DNA of 64,000 nt from G963678445 sp963678445 (GCA_963678445.1 OY782877.1:3472001-3536000), one strand, 5' to 3'. Counted from the stretch's first letter, positions 53,816 through 63,144 are shown. The notes: generated by a model from the sequence alone, not told the origin. Made by a program: numbers and translations.

Positions 53816-54877
53816 ATGTCCGAAGAAAGGCCGTCTCTCCGATATGCCGACGCGGGGGTGAACATTGACGCCGCGACTGAGGCGCTGGGTACGATGAAAG
53901 AACTGGTTAAACGTACGTTTAACGACAATGTGCTGCAGGATATTGGCAGTTTTGGCGCCATGTACCGCATGGATTTTGGCGGCATGGATGATCCGGTGCT
54001 GGTGTCGAGCGTGGACGGAGTGGGTACGAAATTAAAACTCGCCTTTATGACGGGCAAGCATGATACGGTCGGGGTGGACCTGGTCTCGCATTGTGTAAAC
54101 GATATTTTGGTGCAGGGCGCGCGCCCGTTGTTCTTTATGGACTATCTGGCCATTGGTCAGTTGCAGCCCGATGTGGTGGTGGATGTGATGCGCGGGCTTT
54201 CAGCAGGCTGCCGTTACAGCGGCTGTGCCCTGATCGGTGGCGAAACGGCAGAAATGCCGGATATGTATCAGCCGGGTGAATATGATCTGGCGGGTACGAT
54301 CGTTGGTGTTGTGGATCGCAACAACATCATTGATGGTTCCCGGATTCAGGAAGGGGACGCGATTATTGCATTGCCTTCTTCTGGTTTGCATACGAATGGC
54401 TACAGCCTGGCGCGCAAGATTTGTTTTGAAGTCGCCGGGCTGGGGGTGGACGATGAAATGCCGGGCGTGGGACGCACGGTGGCGGAGGCGTTGATGGAGC
54501 CGCATACGGCCTATGCCAAGCTGATGCAAATCATCATGAAAGTGGTGGATGTGCGCGGTATGGCGCATATTACGGGCGGTGGTATTACGGACAATATGCC
54601 GCGTATTTTGCCCGAGAAGCTGAGTGCGGAAGTGGATCTGCAATCGTGGACAGTGCCCCCGCTGTTCAGCTTCCTGCAACGCACGGGCAATGTGGAAGAG
54701 TTGGAAATGTTACGCACCTTTAATTGTGGTGTTGGTCTTTTGTTCATCGTACCTGAAGCTCAGGCTGCAAAGGCGGTGGAGACAGTGGAGTTGGCGGGAC
54801 GCGAGGCGTTTGTGGTCGGTAATATTGTGTCTGGTGAAGGCAAAGTGAATTACAAAGGGAGTCTGATCTATGGCTAA
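53816..54877 (+). CDS. purM: Phosphoribosylformylglycinamidine cyclo-ligase (AIR synthase)
   Basis: A 353-residue enzyme of purine synthesis that closes FGAM to AIR with ATP. Hallmarks are YADAGVNIDAATEAL, VSSVDGVGTKLKLAF, DLVSHCVNDILVQGARPLFFMDYLA and GGETAEMPDMY, then GLHTNGYSLAR and HITGGGITDNMPRILP. Length is normal for PurM. It overlaps the next purine gene (purSL fusion) by 8 bases, so the operon is purM-purSL-purQ. Confidence 0.95.
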   Translation: MSEERPSLRYADAGVNIDAATEALGTMKELVKRTFNDNVLQDIGSFGAMYRMDFGGMDDPVLVSSVDGVGTKLKLAFMTGKHDTVGVDLVSHCVNDILVQGARPLFFMDYLAIGQLQPDVVVDVMRGLSAGCRYSGCALIGGETAEMPDMYQPGEYDLAGTIVGVVDRNNIIDGSRIQEGDAIIALPSSGLHTNGYSLARKICFEVAGLGVDDEMPGVGRTVAEALMEPHTAYAKLMQIIMKVVDVRGMAHITGGGITDNMPRILPEKLSAEVDLQSWTVPPLFSFLQRTGNVEELEMLRTFNCGVGLLFIVPEAQAAKAVETVELAGREAFVVGNIVSGEGKVNYKGSLIYG

Positions 54878-57827
54878 CCGCATCGAAGTGGCCATGAAAC
54901 GGGGTCGCCCCGATCCCGCGGGCGCTGCCGTACGTGCGCAGTTACAAGAAGATTTGCACATCACAGTGGATGATGTGCGTGTGCTCGACGTGTACACGTT
55001 GAATGCCGCTCTGACGGCGGATGAGCTGGAGAAAGTGCGTGCGGAATTGTTCACCGACCCAATTATCCAGGAGTCAGCTGTTGATACAGCCGTGGCGGAA
55101 AACTTCGATTTTGTGATCGAAGTGGGATTCCTTCCTGGTGTGACGGACAATGTCGGAAAAAGTTCCGTCGAAGGGGTGCAGGATACGTTGGGACGCATGT
55201 TGGCTCCCGGCGAAGCCATCTACAAATCCACCCAGTATGTTTTGCGTGGCGTAAGCCATGAAAATGCCGAGCGTATTGCACGTCGCGCATTGGCCAATGA
55301 ATTGATCGAACAATGGGTGGTGAAGTCGGCTGACGAACTCGCAGCACTGCAAGGCGGTTCCTTGCTGGGCCTGCCCGTGGTCAAGGACGTTAGCGATGTC
55401 ACCGTACATGAAATCAATCTGGATATCGCTGATGATGCATTGGTGCAACTCAGTCGCGACATGATGCTGGCGCTGGAGCTGCACGAGATGAAGGCGATCC
55501 AGACCTATTACGCCGATGATGCGGTGCGTGCCCGCCGTGCAGAATTGGGCCTGCCCAATGCGCCTACCGATATCGAGATGGAGATTTTGGCGCAAACCTG
55601 GTCGGAACACTGCAAGCATAAGATTTTTAGCGCAGATATTGAGTATACCGATGCCGACGGTAATACGCGTGTGATCGACGGTCTGTTCAAAAACTACGTG
55701 AAGGGTACGACGGACGCCGTCGCTAAACGCGTAGATTGGTTGATGAGCGTATTCCACGACAATGCCGGTATCATCAAATTCGACGATGACCATCTGTTTG
55801 CGCTGAAAGCCGAAACGCACAACAGTCCCTCCGCGCTCGATCCCTACGGCGGCGCGATGACGGGTATCGTTGGCGTCAATCGTGACATTCTGGGTGCGGG
55901 CATGGGCTGTGAATGCGTTTTCAATACCGACGTGTTCTGTTTTGCATCCCCCTATTTCGATGGCGACATTCCCGAACGTTTGTTGCATCCGCGTCGTGTG
56001 CTACGTGGCGTGCACGCGGGCGTGCGTGATGGCGGCAACCAGAGCGGTATCCCCGATATCAACGGGGCTATCGTCTTCCATGAACGCTTCCTGGGTAAAC
56101 CGCTCGTCTTCTGTGGCACCGGCGGCATCATTCCTGCCAAAGTTGCAGACAAGCCAAGCTATGAAAAGGGCGCCAATCCGGGCGACCTTATTGTGATGAC
56201 TGGCGGGCGTATCGGTAAAGACGGTATCCACGGTGCGACCTTCTCTTCCGAAGAGCTTCATGAAGGTTCCCCGGCGACCGCTGTACAGATTGGCGATCCG
56301 ATTACCCAGAAAAAGATGGCCGATTTCATCATTGAAGCCCGCGATCTGGGTCTGTATAGCTGCATCACTGACGATGGCGCAGGTGGTCTCTCATCCAGCG
56401 TGGGTGAAATGGCTGAAAAACCGGGCGGTGCGAAAATCTATCTTGACCGTGCTCCGTTGAAATACGCGGGACTTGCACCGTGGGAAATTTTCCTGTCGGA
56501 AGCGCAGGAACGCATGACGTTGGCTGTGCCGCCGGAGAAAATAGAGGCTTTCCAGGATCTTGCAAAACGCCGCGAGGTCGAATCTACCGTCCTTGGTGAA
56601 TTCACCTCTTCCGGCTGTCTGGAATGCTACTATGATGACAAGCTGATCGGTTCGCTCGATATGGATTTTATGCACAATGGCGTGCCCAAGATGCATTTGA
56701 AGGCCGTATTGAGCCAACCCGAGCTGCTTCCTGCGAAGATTGATGAAAGTGCCGATCTGACTGCGGACCTGAAAGCGGTTTTGAGTGCTTTGAACGTCTG
56801 CAGTAAAGAAAGCTTTGTACGGATGTACGATGGCGAAGTCTTGGGCACCAGTGTGTTGAAACAGTTCCAGGGTAAAGAGCAAGACGGACCGGGCGATGCC
56901 GGTGTAGTGCGTCCCGTCCGTGGTTCAAAGAAAGGCGTAGCGGTTTCATGCGGTATTTGTCCTAAATACAGCGACATTGACACCTATGCGATGATGGCCT
57001 GCTCTATCGATGAAGCCGTGCGTAATCTGGTTGCGGTAGGGGCCAAGTTGGGTACGATTGCCGGTCTGGATAATTTTTGCTGGCCGGATCCGGTACAGAG
57101 TGAAAAGACGCCGGATGGCGAACACAAGCTGGCGCAATTGGTGCGCACCTGTGAAGCCTTGTACGATATCTGCCTGGCCTATGATATTCCGCTGATTAGC
57201 GGTAAAGACAGCATGAAGAACGACTACAAGATCGGCGACACCAAGATTTCTATCCCGCCAACGGTCCTGTTTACCGCCGCCGCCGTACTTGACGATGCCG
57301 AAAGGGTCGTTTCGATGGATGTTAAGAATCCTGGCGACGTGGTCTATGTATTGGGTGAGACCCGCGACGAGATGGGGGGGAGCGAATACCTCACCCTGAA
57401 AGGTCAGCTGGGCGCCAATGCGCCTCAGGTCGACCCTAAAGCGGCGCGTGCATTATATGAAAAACTCTCCGATGCAATTACGACGGGGCTGGTGGCCTCC
57501 TGCCACGACTGCTCCGATGGTGGTCTGGTTGCCGCGTTAGCGGAATCGGCCTTTGCCGGTGGCTATGGTATGGATCTGGATATTGCCTGCTTGGGCTTGG
57601 ACAGCGCTGCTGTTGCCTTGTTCAGCGAATCGCAGAGCCGCTTTGTTGTGACCGTTGCATCCGAGCAAGTAGCCGCTTTCGAAGCCGCGCTTGCGGATGC
57701 TCCAGTATACAAGCTGGGTACGGTTACCGATGGCGACCGTCTTGAGATCCGCAACGGGGAAACCTGTCACGTCAACGCCTCGTTGGCGGAATTGAAAGAA
57801 GCCTGGCAAGCACCCTTGAGCCTGTAA
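54870..57827 (+). CDS. purL: FGAM synthase with fused PurS-like units (PurS-PurS-PurL)
   Basis: A 985-residue protein catalysing ATP-dependent conversion of FGAR to FGAM using ammonia from the PurQ glutaminase. Residues about 1-80 and 82-160 are two PurS-like units (GRPDPAGAAVRAQLQ and PGVTDNVGKSSVEGVQ), which would mimic the PurS dimer. The rest is a PurL synthase with TWSEHCKHKIF, KAETHNSPSALDPYGGAMTG, DGGNQSGIPDINGA and GKDGIHGATFSSEE, and the second half with DCSDGGLVAALAES. PurQ remains a separate gene 96 bases downstream, so this is a small-PurL system with PurS fused in duplicate. Confidence 0.92.
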   Translation: MANRIEVAMKRGRPDPAGAAVRAQLQEDLHITVDDVRVLDVYTLNAALTADELEKVRAELFTDPIIQESAVDTAVAENFDFVIEVGFLPGVTDNVGKSSVEGVQDTLGRMLAPGEAIYKSTQYVLRGVSHENAERIARRALANELIEQWVVKSADELAALQGGSLLGLPVVKDVSDVTVHEINLDIADDALVQLSRDMMLALELHEMKAIQTYYADDAVRARRAELGLPNAPTDIEMEILAQTWSEHCKHKIFSADIEYTDADGNTRVIDGLFKNYVKGTTDAVAKRVDWLMSVFHDNAGIIKFDDDHLFALKAETHNSPSALDPYGGAMTGIVGVNRDILGAGMGCECVFNTDVFCFASPYFDGDIPERLLHPRRVLRGVHAGVRDGGNQSGIPDINGAIVFHERFLGKPLVFCGTGGIIPAKVADKPSYEKGANPGDLIVMTGGRIGKDGIHGATFSSEELHEGSPATAVQIGDPITQKKMADFIIEARDLGLYSCITDDGAGGLSSSVGEMAEKPGGAKIYLDRAPLKYAGLAPWEIFLSEAQERMTLAVPPEKIEAFQDLAKRREVESTVLGEFTSSGCLECYYDDKLIGSLDMDFMHNGVPKMHLKAVLSQPELLPAKIDESADLTADLKAVLSALNVCSKESFVRMYDGEVLGTSVLKQFQGKEQDGPGDAGVVRPVRGSKKGVAVSCGICPKYSDIDTYAMMACSIDEAVRNLVAVGAKLGTIAGLDNFCWPDPVQSEKTPDGEHKLAQLVRTCEALYDICLAYDIPLISGKDSMKNDYKIGDTKISIPPTVLFTAAAVLDDAERVVSMDVKNPGDVVYVLGETRDEMGGSEYLTLKGQLGANAPQVDPKAARALYEKLSDAITTGLVASCHDCSDGGLVAALAESAFAGGYGMDLDIACLGLDSAAVALFSESQSRFVVTVASEQVAAFEAALADAPVYKLGTVTDGDRLEIRNGETCHVNASLAELKEAWQAPLSL

Positions 57828-57852
57828 TTCCCCTTTGTTACGTATGACGACG

Positions 57853-57881
57853 GGGTGCGTCTGGATAATACAGGCGCACCC
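57853..57881 (+). other. Stem-loop between purL and purQ
   Basis: GGGTGCGTCTG pairs with CAGGCGCACCC (one G-U) around a GATAATA loop. No T-run follows, so it is more likely an RNA-stability or processing element than a terminator. Confidence 0.6.
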
Positions 57882-57923
57882 GATGCTAAAAAACGCAGTG
57901 CAAAGGCGTATAAGGAATAAGCG

Positions 57924-58715
57924 ATGAACGTGAAAGCACTCGTCCTAACCGGATTTGGTATTAACTGCGATCGGGAAACCGAGTATGCACTTACCCGCGC
58001 TGGCGCAACCGCTGAGCGTGTACATTTAAATGATATCGTAGCGCAACCTGAACGACTCCAAGAATATCATATTCTAGCGGTTCCAGGTGGTTTTTCCTTT
58101 GGAGACGACGTTGCCTCCGGACGGATTCTTGCCAACCGATTGCGCTACAAGTTGGGAGCGCCGTTGAAAGAATTCGTGCAGGCGGGAAAACTCGTTATCG
58201 GCATTTGTAACGGTTTTCAGGTACTCACCAAGATGGGGTTGCTTCCCCTCTTTGGAGATGATTTCAAACAAGAAGTCACCTTGGCCTGGAACGATACCAG
58301 CCGCTTTGAGAATCGTTGGGTAAGCCTGGCGGTCGATCCTGCCACTCCTTGTGTATGGCTCAAGGGGATCACCCAGTTCGACCTGCCGATTCGTCATGGC
58401 GAAGGAAAATTCATTCCCCGTGATGACGAAGTCCTGACGCAGCTGCAGGCAGGGGGCCAGGTGGCGCTTCGTTACGTGCGTCCCGATGGTACAGCGGCAG
58501 ACGGCGAGTTCCCCTTTAACCCCAACGGCGCTGTGGATGATGTCGCTGGTATTTGCGATCCTTCCGGGCGCATCTTCGGTTTGATGCCGCATCCTGAGGC
58601 CTTTGTAGAGCGTTGTAATCACCCTCTCTGGATACGAGAGGCGGAGATTACCGAGGGTGTCGGCCTGAAACTTTTTGAGAATGCAGTCGCCTACGTTACT
58701 CAGACATTATCATAA
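57924..58715 (+). CDS. purQ: FGAM synthase glutaminase subunit PurQ
   Basis: A 263-residue class I glutamine amidotransferase. Catalytic Cys is in IGICNGFQVL (nucleophile elbow) and the His-Glu pair in MPHPEAFVERCNHPLW. Other PurQ markers are LTGFGINCDRETEYAL, AVPGGFSFGDDVASGRI and RHGEGKF. It supplies ammonia to the PurSL protein. It is last in the purM-purSL-purQ operon and is followed by a good terminator. Confidence 0.95.
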   Translation: MNVKALVLTGFGINCDRETEYALTRAGATAERVHLNDIVAQPERLQEYHILAVPGGFSFGDDVASGRILANRLRYKLGAPLKEFVQAGKLVIGICNGFQVLTKMGLLPLFGDDFKQEVTLAWNDTSRFENRWVSLAVDPATPCVWLKGITQFDLPIRHGEGKFIPRDDEVLTQLQAGGQVALRYVRPDGTAADGEFPFNPNGAVDDVAGICDPSGRIFGLMPHPEAFVERCNHPLWIREAEITEGVGLKLFENAVAYVTQTLS

Positions 58716-58776
58716 CTTTTTTTACAGAAAAGAGTTATGAATTTTTATCACGAAAAAAATACTTCTTTGCGGAAGC

Positions 58777-58818
58777 GTGCACCCCGGTTTTTATACCAGG
58801 GTGCACTATCCTTTTAAT
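58777..58818 (+). terminator. Terminator after purQ
   Basis: GTGCACCC and GGGTGCAC form an 8-bp perfect stem with a T-rich loop; TCCTTTTAA follows. A smaller hairpin CATAACT/AGTTATG lies just before it (58711-58739). Confidence 0.75.
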
Positions 58819-58879
58819 TCAGCTATAATACATACGAATCGGAACAGAAGAGCGGTATTACGAATAGGATAGATGAATC

Positions 58880-60007
58880 GTGACAGAGCAGGCATATGAA
58901 TTGGTGGACTCTTTAGGCGCTTGGCGCAAGTGCCTTCCTGTGCTGCGTGAAGCATCACGGTTAGCGGTCGACCTCGAAGCGAATAGCTTGTATGCCTATG
59001 AAGAACAAATCTGCCTGATTCAGATCTCCGTTCCGGGACACGATTACATTATCGATCCCCTCGCTGATTTTTCGATTGGTGGTCTGGGCAAAATATTTGC
59101 CGATGCCGGCATTGAAAAAGTTTTCCATGCCTGCGATTACGATCTCATGCTTTTGAAGAAGTACTATAATTGGCGCGTACGTAATCTTTTTGACACTATG
59201 TGGGCTGGCCGTATCCTTGGCTTTACCAATATGGGGCTTGCCTTCTTCTTAGAGCATCTGTACGGGATAAAACTGAGCAAAAAATACCAGAAGGCCAACT
59301 GGGGCCTGCGTCCATTGTCCGATGCACAGCTCTGTTACGCGCAGAAAGACACCTGCTATCTGTTGCGAATGCGTGATGAGCTGGAAAAACAGCTAAAAGA
59401 ACAAGGGCACATGGAAGAGGCGCGTGAAATCTTTGAGAACGAAACGCACGTCCATCTCAACGAACGCCTTCCGGTAGAAGATCAATTCTGGAATGTGCGC
59501 GGTGCGCGCCAACTTAAGCCGCGTCAACAAGCTATTCTGCAGGCCTTATACATCCTCCGTGATGAAGAAGCGCGGCGTCGTAACACGCCGCCGTTCAAAG
59601 TCTTTAACAACGCCCTGATGCTGCTTCTTGCGCGCCATGCACCACGAACTAAAAAAGAGCTGGCCGACTTGCAAGGAGTGCCGCGGAAAATTGAAATGCG
59701 TATAGGGGCACGTCTCCTGCAAGCTATTGAAACGGGACGGAAAGCCCCGCTTCCATCTTTACCCAAACCCCAGCATCGTCATAATCCACAGGTCGCTGAA
59801 CGTTTTCGCACCTTGTCAGAATGGCGTAAAACAGTTGCGCAGGCGCGTGGTGTGGAATCTGATGTAATCCTTTCCCGCGCAACCATGTGGGATCTGGCAG
59901 AACGCAATCCATCCAATCACGATGAGTTGACACAGATACAAACATTAGGCCCTTGTCGCCGTGCCCGCTATAGTGACGAGATTCTCGAATTACTGAATAC
60001 GCTGTAG
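58880..60007 (+). CDS. rnd: Ribonuclease D
   Basis: A 375-residue 3'-5' exoribonuclease for tRNA maturation. The DEDD-y nuclease domain has AVDLEANSL (Asp, Glu), FHACDYDLMLLKKYY (Asp) and YAQKDTCYLLRMRD (Tyr, Asp). An HRDC domain follows at about 205-285 (RQQAILQALYILRDEEARRRN, FKVFNNALMLLLAR), and a helical C-terminal second HRDC-like part. GTG start. A TATAAT at 58824 may be its -10. It is the last gene before a region that looks acquired. Confidence 0.93.
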   Translation: MTEQAYELVDSLGAWRKCLPVLREASRLAVDLEANSLYAYEEQICLIQISVPGHDYIIDPLADFSIGGLGKIFADAGIEKVFHACDYDLMLLKKYYNWRVRNLFDTMWAGRILGFTNMGLAFFLEHLYGIKLSKKYQKANWGLRPLSDAQLCYAQKDTCYLLRMRDELEKQLKEQGHMEEAREIFENETHVHLNERLPVEDQFWNVRGARQLKPRQQAILQALYILRDEEARRRNTPPFKVFNNALMLLLARHAPRTKKELADLQGVPRKIEMRIGARLLQAIETGRKAPLPSLPKPQHRHNPQVAERFRTLSEWRKTVAQARGVESDVILSRATMWDLAERNPSNHDELTQIQTLGPCRRARYSDEILELLNTL

Positions 60008-60008
60008 C

Positions 60009-60329
60009 CTATTGCTCTCTTCCATTCTCCCCTGAAATTTCGTGCGAGCATACCTTCCTAGCGAAATACGATACAGCCCCCGAAGCAAACGATAAGATGA
60101 GCCGCGCCGATACCTTTTTATGCAATTCATCTTGAAAGCGATTGACTAAAATGTAATCATTACGCCCTCTCCGGATGCTTGCCGATAAACTGCGCCAGCC
60201 CTTCGCGCCCGACGGCATTTCAATCTTGACATGAACCACCTTGAACTGCTGTCCATAATCTAGATGTGTCTCCCACCCATCCTGCCAGAGACACATATCG
60301 CCCTTCCACAGCGACGAGGTTTCCTGCAA
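60009..60329 (-). CDS. Possible small protein, unknown
   Basis: A 106-residue frame running from just after rnd back toward it, ending one base past the rnd stop. It contains WKGDMCLWQDGWETHLDYG and a basic RRGRNDYILVNRF, with no membrane helix. I recognise no family. It could be a real small gene at the edge of the accessory region, a remnant, or chance. No Shine-Dalgarno sequence is evident. Confidence 0.3.
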   Translation of the reverse strand: MQETSSLWKGDMCLWQDGWETHLDYGQQFKVVHVKIEMPSGAKGWRSLSASIRRGRNDYILVNRFQDELHKKVSARLILSFASGAVSYFARKVCSHEISGENGREQ

Positions 60330-60333
60330 ATGA

Positions 60334-60390
60334 AAACGTAGGCCCGGCCGTCGGTCTTCAGGCGCCCGGCGGAAAACGTAGGGCTGGCGT
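60334..60390 (+). repeat. Short direct repeat at the rnd / NACHT junction
   Basis: GAAAACGTAGG-C-C-C-GGC (60334-60350) is repeated as GAAAACGTAGG-G-C-T-GGC (60374-60390), exactly 40 bases apart and 50 bases before the NACHT gene. It could mark an element boundary or a regulatory site. Confidence 0.5.
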
Positions 60391-60439
60391 AGTAAACACG
60401 CCCTATTGATCCGCGAGTAGTGATTGTTGCATTATTCAT

Positions 60440-62740
60440 ATGAAGTTCCTCCGGATAAGTAACCGAGGCACAGCGCGACCACGCGCAGACCTTTACGGGT
60501 TACTTACCGGAAAGGAGGGAAGACTGTCGGAAACTAGGGAGGATGTTGTGAGCACTTGGCAGGATCTGGAGCGCGAGGTAAGGCAGCTTGCCGAGGTTAT
60601 CTGGGGTGGAAACGCGTTAGCAGAGACCATCAATGGGGTAAAATGCGACTGTGTTCTCAAAAATCGCTCAGACTATTGGGTGCTGGTTGAGATCTCCAAA
60701 GAGAATACCCTCGATAAGCTCCGCACCGACCTTGCCAAGTTCGCCTCAATTCGTCCCTATCTATTTTTAAAGAACATTTACACCGAATGCCACTTTGTGA
60801 CGCCAGAGCATTTCCCATCGTTGCGCGAAACGGGGGAAGGCCAGAATGTTGCAGTTCATTCTCCTAAAGATTTCTTTTCAAAATACTTAGGTTCCACACA
60901 ATACTTATCGGAACGTGAGCGCGCGCCGTTTGGTAGCGCGGTAGATCCAGACAGTGGTGAAACAGACTCCACTAGCTACGTTCCAATCCGCTATACAACG
61001 GAGAAGGGCGAGCTGTGGGGCAGCGAGAAAATTGCGTCCGCAGTTGCTTCTGGCAAGAAGATCATTCTTCTGGGCGAATTTGGAAGCGGGAAGAGCCGGT
61101 GCCTAATGGAGATCTACCGCCAGCTAGCCAATTCAGAGTCAAGCATCTTTCCGTTAGCCATTAACTTGCGGGACAACTGGGGATACAAGAAGTTTAGCCA
61201 TATAATTCACAACCATCTTGATTCTTTGGGGCTTGGGAATTTCAACGACGCGTTGGTTCGTACGGCGCGCCGTGGCATGCATCCAATCTTGATAGATGGG
61301 CTGGATGAGATCTCATCGCAATCCTGGTCAGGTGAACCAGCAAGACTCTCAGAGATCCGAAAAGGCAGCATGCAAGGAATTAGAGATCTCATCGCTGAAT
61401 GCAAGAACGCAGGGATGATGCTTACCGGTCGGGAGCATTACTTCAATTCCAACGAAGAAATGCTTGAGTGCCTTGGTCTCCGGAAAGAGCAGGTGACGAT
61501 ACTTTATTGTCCAAGCGAGTTCACCGATTCGGAACTCGAGACCTATCTCCAGACGAGGGTTAAGCTCGAAACTTACCCAACTTGGCTCCCGCGAAAGCCT
61601 CTACTTTGCCAATTATTGACCCGCATTGACAAAGACGCTTTGGAAGCCCTCGTAGCTAGCGAAATTGGGGAGATCAAGTTCTTCGAGAAGGTGTTGGACG
61701 CGATTTGTGCTCGTGAAGCCAAGATTCATCCAACGATATATATAGATGCGCTTAAAAACATCATGCTTGATATCGCTACGCTTTCGAGAACGAAGGAAGG
61801 CAAGCTTGGTCCAATTACACCTGCGGAGATTGGCACCATTTTTGAACAGGTAACTGGGGCTGCACCTATCGACGAATCAGCGGTTGTGCTGCAACGGCTG
61901 CCCTATCTTGGAAGAACTGGATCGGAGTCTGGTGATCGTGTCTTCATAGATGAATACGCCGTTGATGGATTGAGAGCGCTAGCTTTGGTGAAGCGATATT
62001 TCTCAAAGGATGACAGCATTAAGCACCAAAAGTGGAAGCATCCACTCGGGCCATTCGGATACAAGTTACTCGCGTCTAAAATCAAACTTGATAATGAATC
62101 ACTCAAGTATTTTAGGAACATCGAAGCTCGCGGAAATTCCGTTGCTTGCTCTGATTTCGTAGGATCGATGGTTCTCGGCCTGGAATCGACCGATTTTCAA
62201 AAGATAAATATCAATGATGGCAAATTTTCTACCCTAGATTTTTCTGGGCGTACGATACGCAATGTTTCTTTTATTGAGTGCGAGATCGAAGAGCTAACGC
62301 TGGATAGCTACGCGACAACAGAAGTGGTTTTTAATACCTGCTTGTTCGATCGTATCATTGGAATTTCCTCTGCCGATGGGTATCCATCATTTATGACTGA
62401 CTGTACTGCTGGCGGCTATGAGAACGTCCTGACTGTTGCTAGAATTAGCGAGCTCGCCATTGCTGATCGGCATAAAACGCTGCTATCCATTCTTAAGAAA
62501 TTATTTTTTCAGCCCGGTAAGGGGCGCAAGGAAGAAGCCCTCCTGCGTGGAACAGAGAAGTATTGGGATCAAACTACAGCTGAGAATGTACTAAGAATAA
62601 TGCTTCGTCAGGGAATGGTAGATCGGTTCAAAGGGGATGACGGCTGGGTGTATTCGCCAAATCGGGCAAAAACGGTTCGGGTAAAGAAAATCATGAGCAA
62701 GCTCGGGAATTGCGGTGACGAACTATGGGCGTACGTATAG
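60440..62740 (+). CDS. NACHT-type STAND NTPase with N-terminal nuclease-like region and pentapeptide-like C-terminus; candidate anti-phage protein
   Basis: A 766-residue protein. Residues about 45-110 resemble a PD-(D/E)XK nuclease core: KCDCVLKNR (Asp70), then a strand VLVEISKEN (Glu84, Lys87; note E-x-S-K in place of E-x-K). A P-loop NTPase follows with Walker A GEFGSGKSR (212-220) and Walker B ILIDGLDEI (283-291), the NACHT-style DGLDE, and TGREHYFNS as sensor-like residues. After a helical region come about 60 residues (586-645) with pentapeptide/beta-helix rhythm (TLDFSGRTIRNVSFIECEI), and a C-terminal winged-helix-like part. In known bacterial NACHT/Avs proteins the C-terminal part senses phage and the N-terminal effector kills or cuts. 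Start ATG 60440 has no good Shine-Dalgarno sequence. Catalytic activity is inferred, not shown. Confidence 0.8.
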   Translation: MKFLRISNRGTARPRADLYGLLTGKEGRLSETREDVVSTWQDLEREVRQLAEVIWGGNALAETINGVKCDCVLKNRSDYWVLVEISKENTLDKLRTDLAKFASIRPYLFLKNIYTECHFVTPEHFPSLRETGEGQNVAVHSPKDFFSKYLGSTQYLSERERAPFGSAVDPDSGETDSTSYVPIRYTTEKGELWGSEKIASAVASGKKIILLGEFGSGKSRCLMEIYRQLANSESSIFPLAINLRDNWGYKKFSHIIHNHLDSLGLGNFNDALVRTARRGMHPILIDGLDEISSQSWSGEPARLSEIRKGSMQGIRDLIAECKNAGMMLTGREHYFNSNEEMLECLGLRKEQVTILYCPSEFTDSELETYLQTRVKLETYPTWLPRKPLLCQLLTRIDKDALEALVASEIGEIKFFEKVLDAICAREAKIHPTIYIDALKNIMLDIATLSRTKEGKLGPITPAEIGTIFEQVTGAAPIDESAVVLQRLPYLGRTGSESGDRVFIDEYAVDGLRALALVKRYFSKDDSIKHQKWKHPLGPFGYKLLASKIKLDNESLKYFRNIEARGNSVACSDFVGSMVLGLESTDFQKININDGKFSTLDFSGRTIRNVSFIECEIEELTLDSYATTEVVFNTCLFDRIIGISSADGYPSFMTDCTAGGYENVLTVARISELAIADRHKTLLSILKKLFFQPGKGRKEEALLRGTEKYWDQTTAENVLRIMLRQGMVDRFKGDDGWVYSPNRAKTVRVKKIMSKLGNCGDELWAYV

Positions 62741-62859
62741 CAACACGTTGCAGATGTCACTTTACCCGCTGCACACACTTGCTGCCGCAAGGGCACGCAT
62801 CGTTTCGAACTCATCTGAATGTGGCGTTCGCCTCACCCAAGGTCGCGTTCGTTGATGGC

Positions 62860-63144
62860 TCACCAGCACCGTTCGAGATAGTCCTCGGTGAAGCGCCGGC
62901 CCGTCTGTCGGTCTCCGCAGAAATGGACGGGAATACCTCAGTCCACGCAGATGGAGGTGGCTGCTCCAAAGACTGCATTGGGGTGGGCATTGCCGGTGTG
63001 GTTCCCATCAAGCACCTCGCGTAGAGAGCCTTCGACGACCACGCAGGCGTGCTTGCATTCGGCCAGCTTCCGCAGCTCGGCGTGGAACCGTTTTCGGGCG
63101 CGGATAACGGTTTTTGTAGAACCCGTGAAAGACTTACGCTCGAG
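62860..63144 (-). pseudogene. Remnant of an ERCC4-domain nuclease with an in-frame stop
   Basis: On the minus strand the sequence ALERKSFTGSTKTVIRARKRF, then HACVVVEGSLREVLDGNH, HPNAVFGAATSICVD, then a TGA stop at 62938-62940, then GIPVHFCGDRQTGRRFTEDYLERCW. Without the stop this is the C-terminal part of an ERCC4-type (XPF-like) nuclease, whose ERKS motif and following order I recognise. The stop replaces an expected codon (possibly Trp, TGG), and the N-terminal part with the usual GDYS strand is not in the same frame. It is therefore most likely a decayed gene. Such proteins are common on phages and mobile elements. Confidence 0.65.

Noticed and set aside
55074..55988. A 304-residue minus-strand frame inside purL
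   Set aside because: It is antisense to conserved PurL coding sequence.
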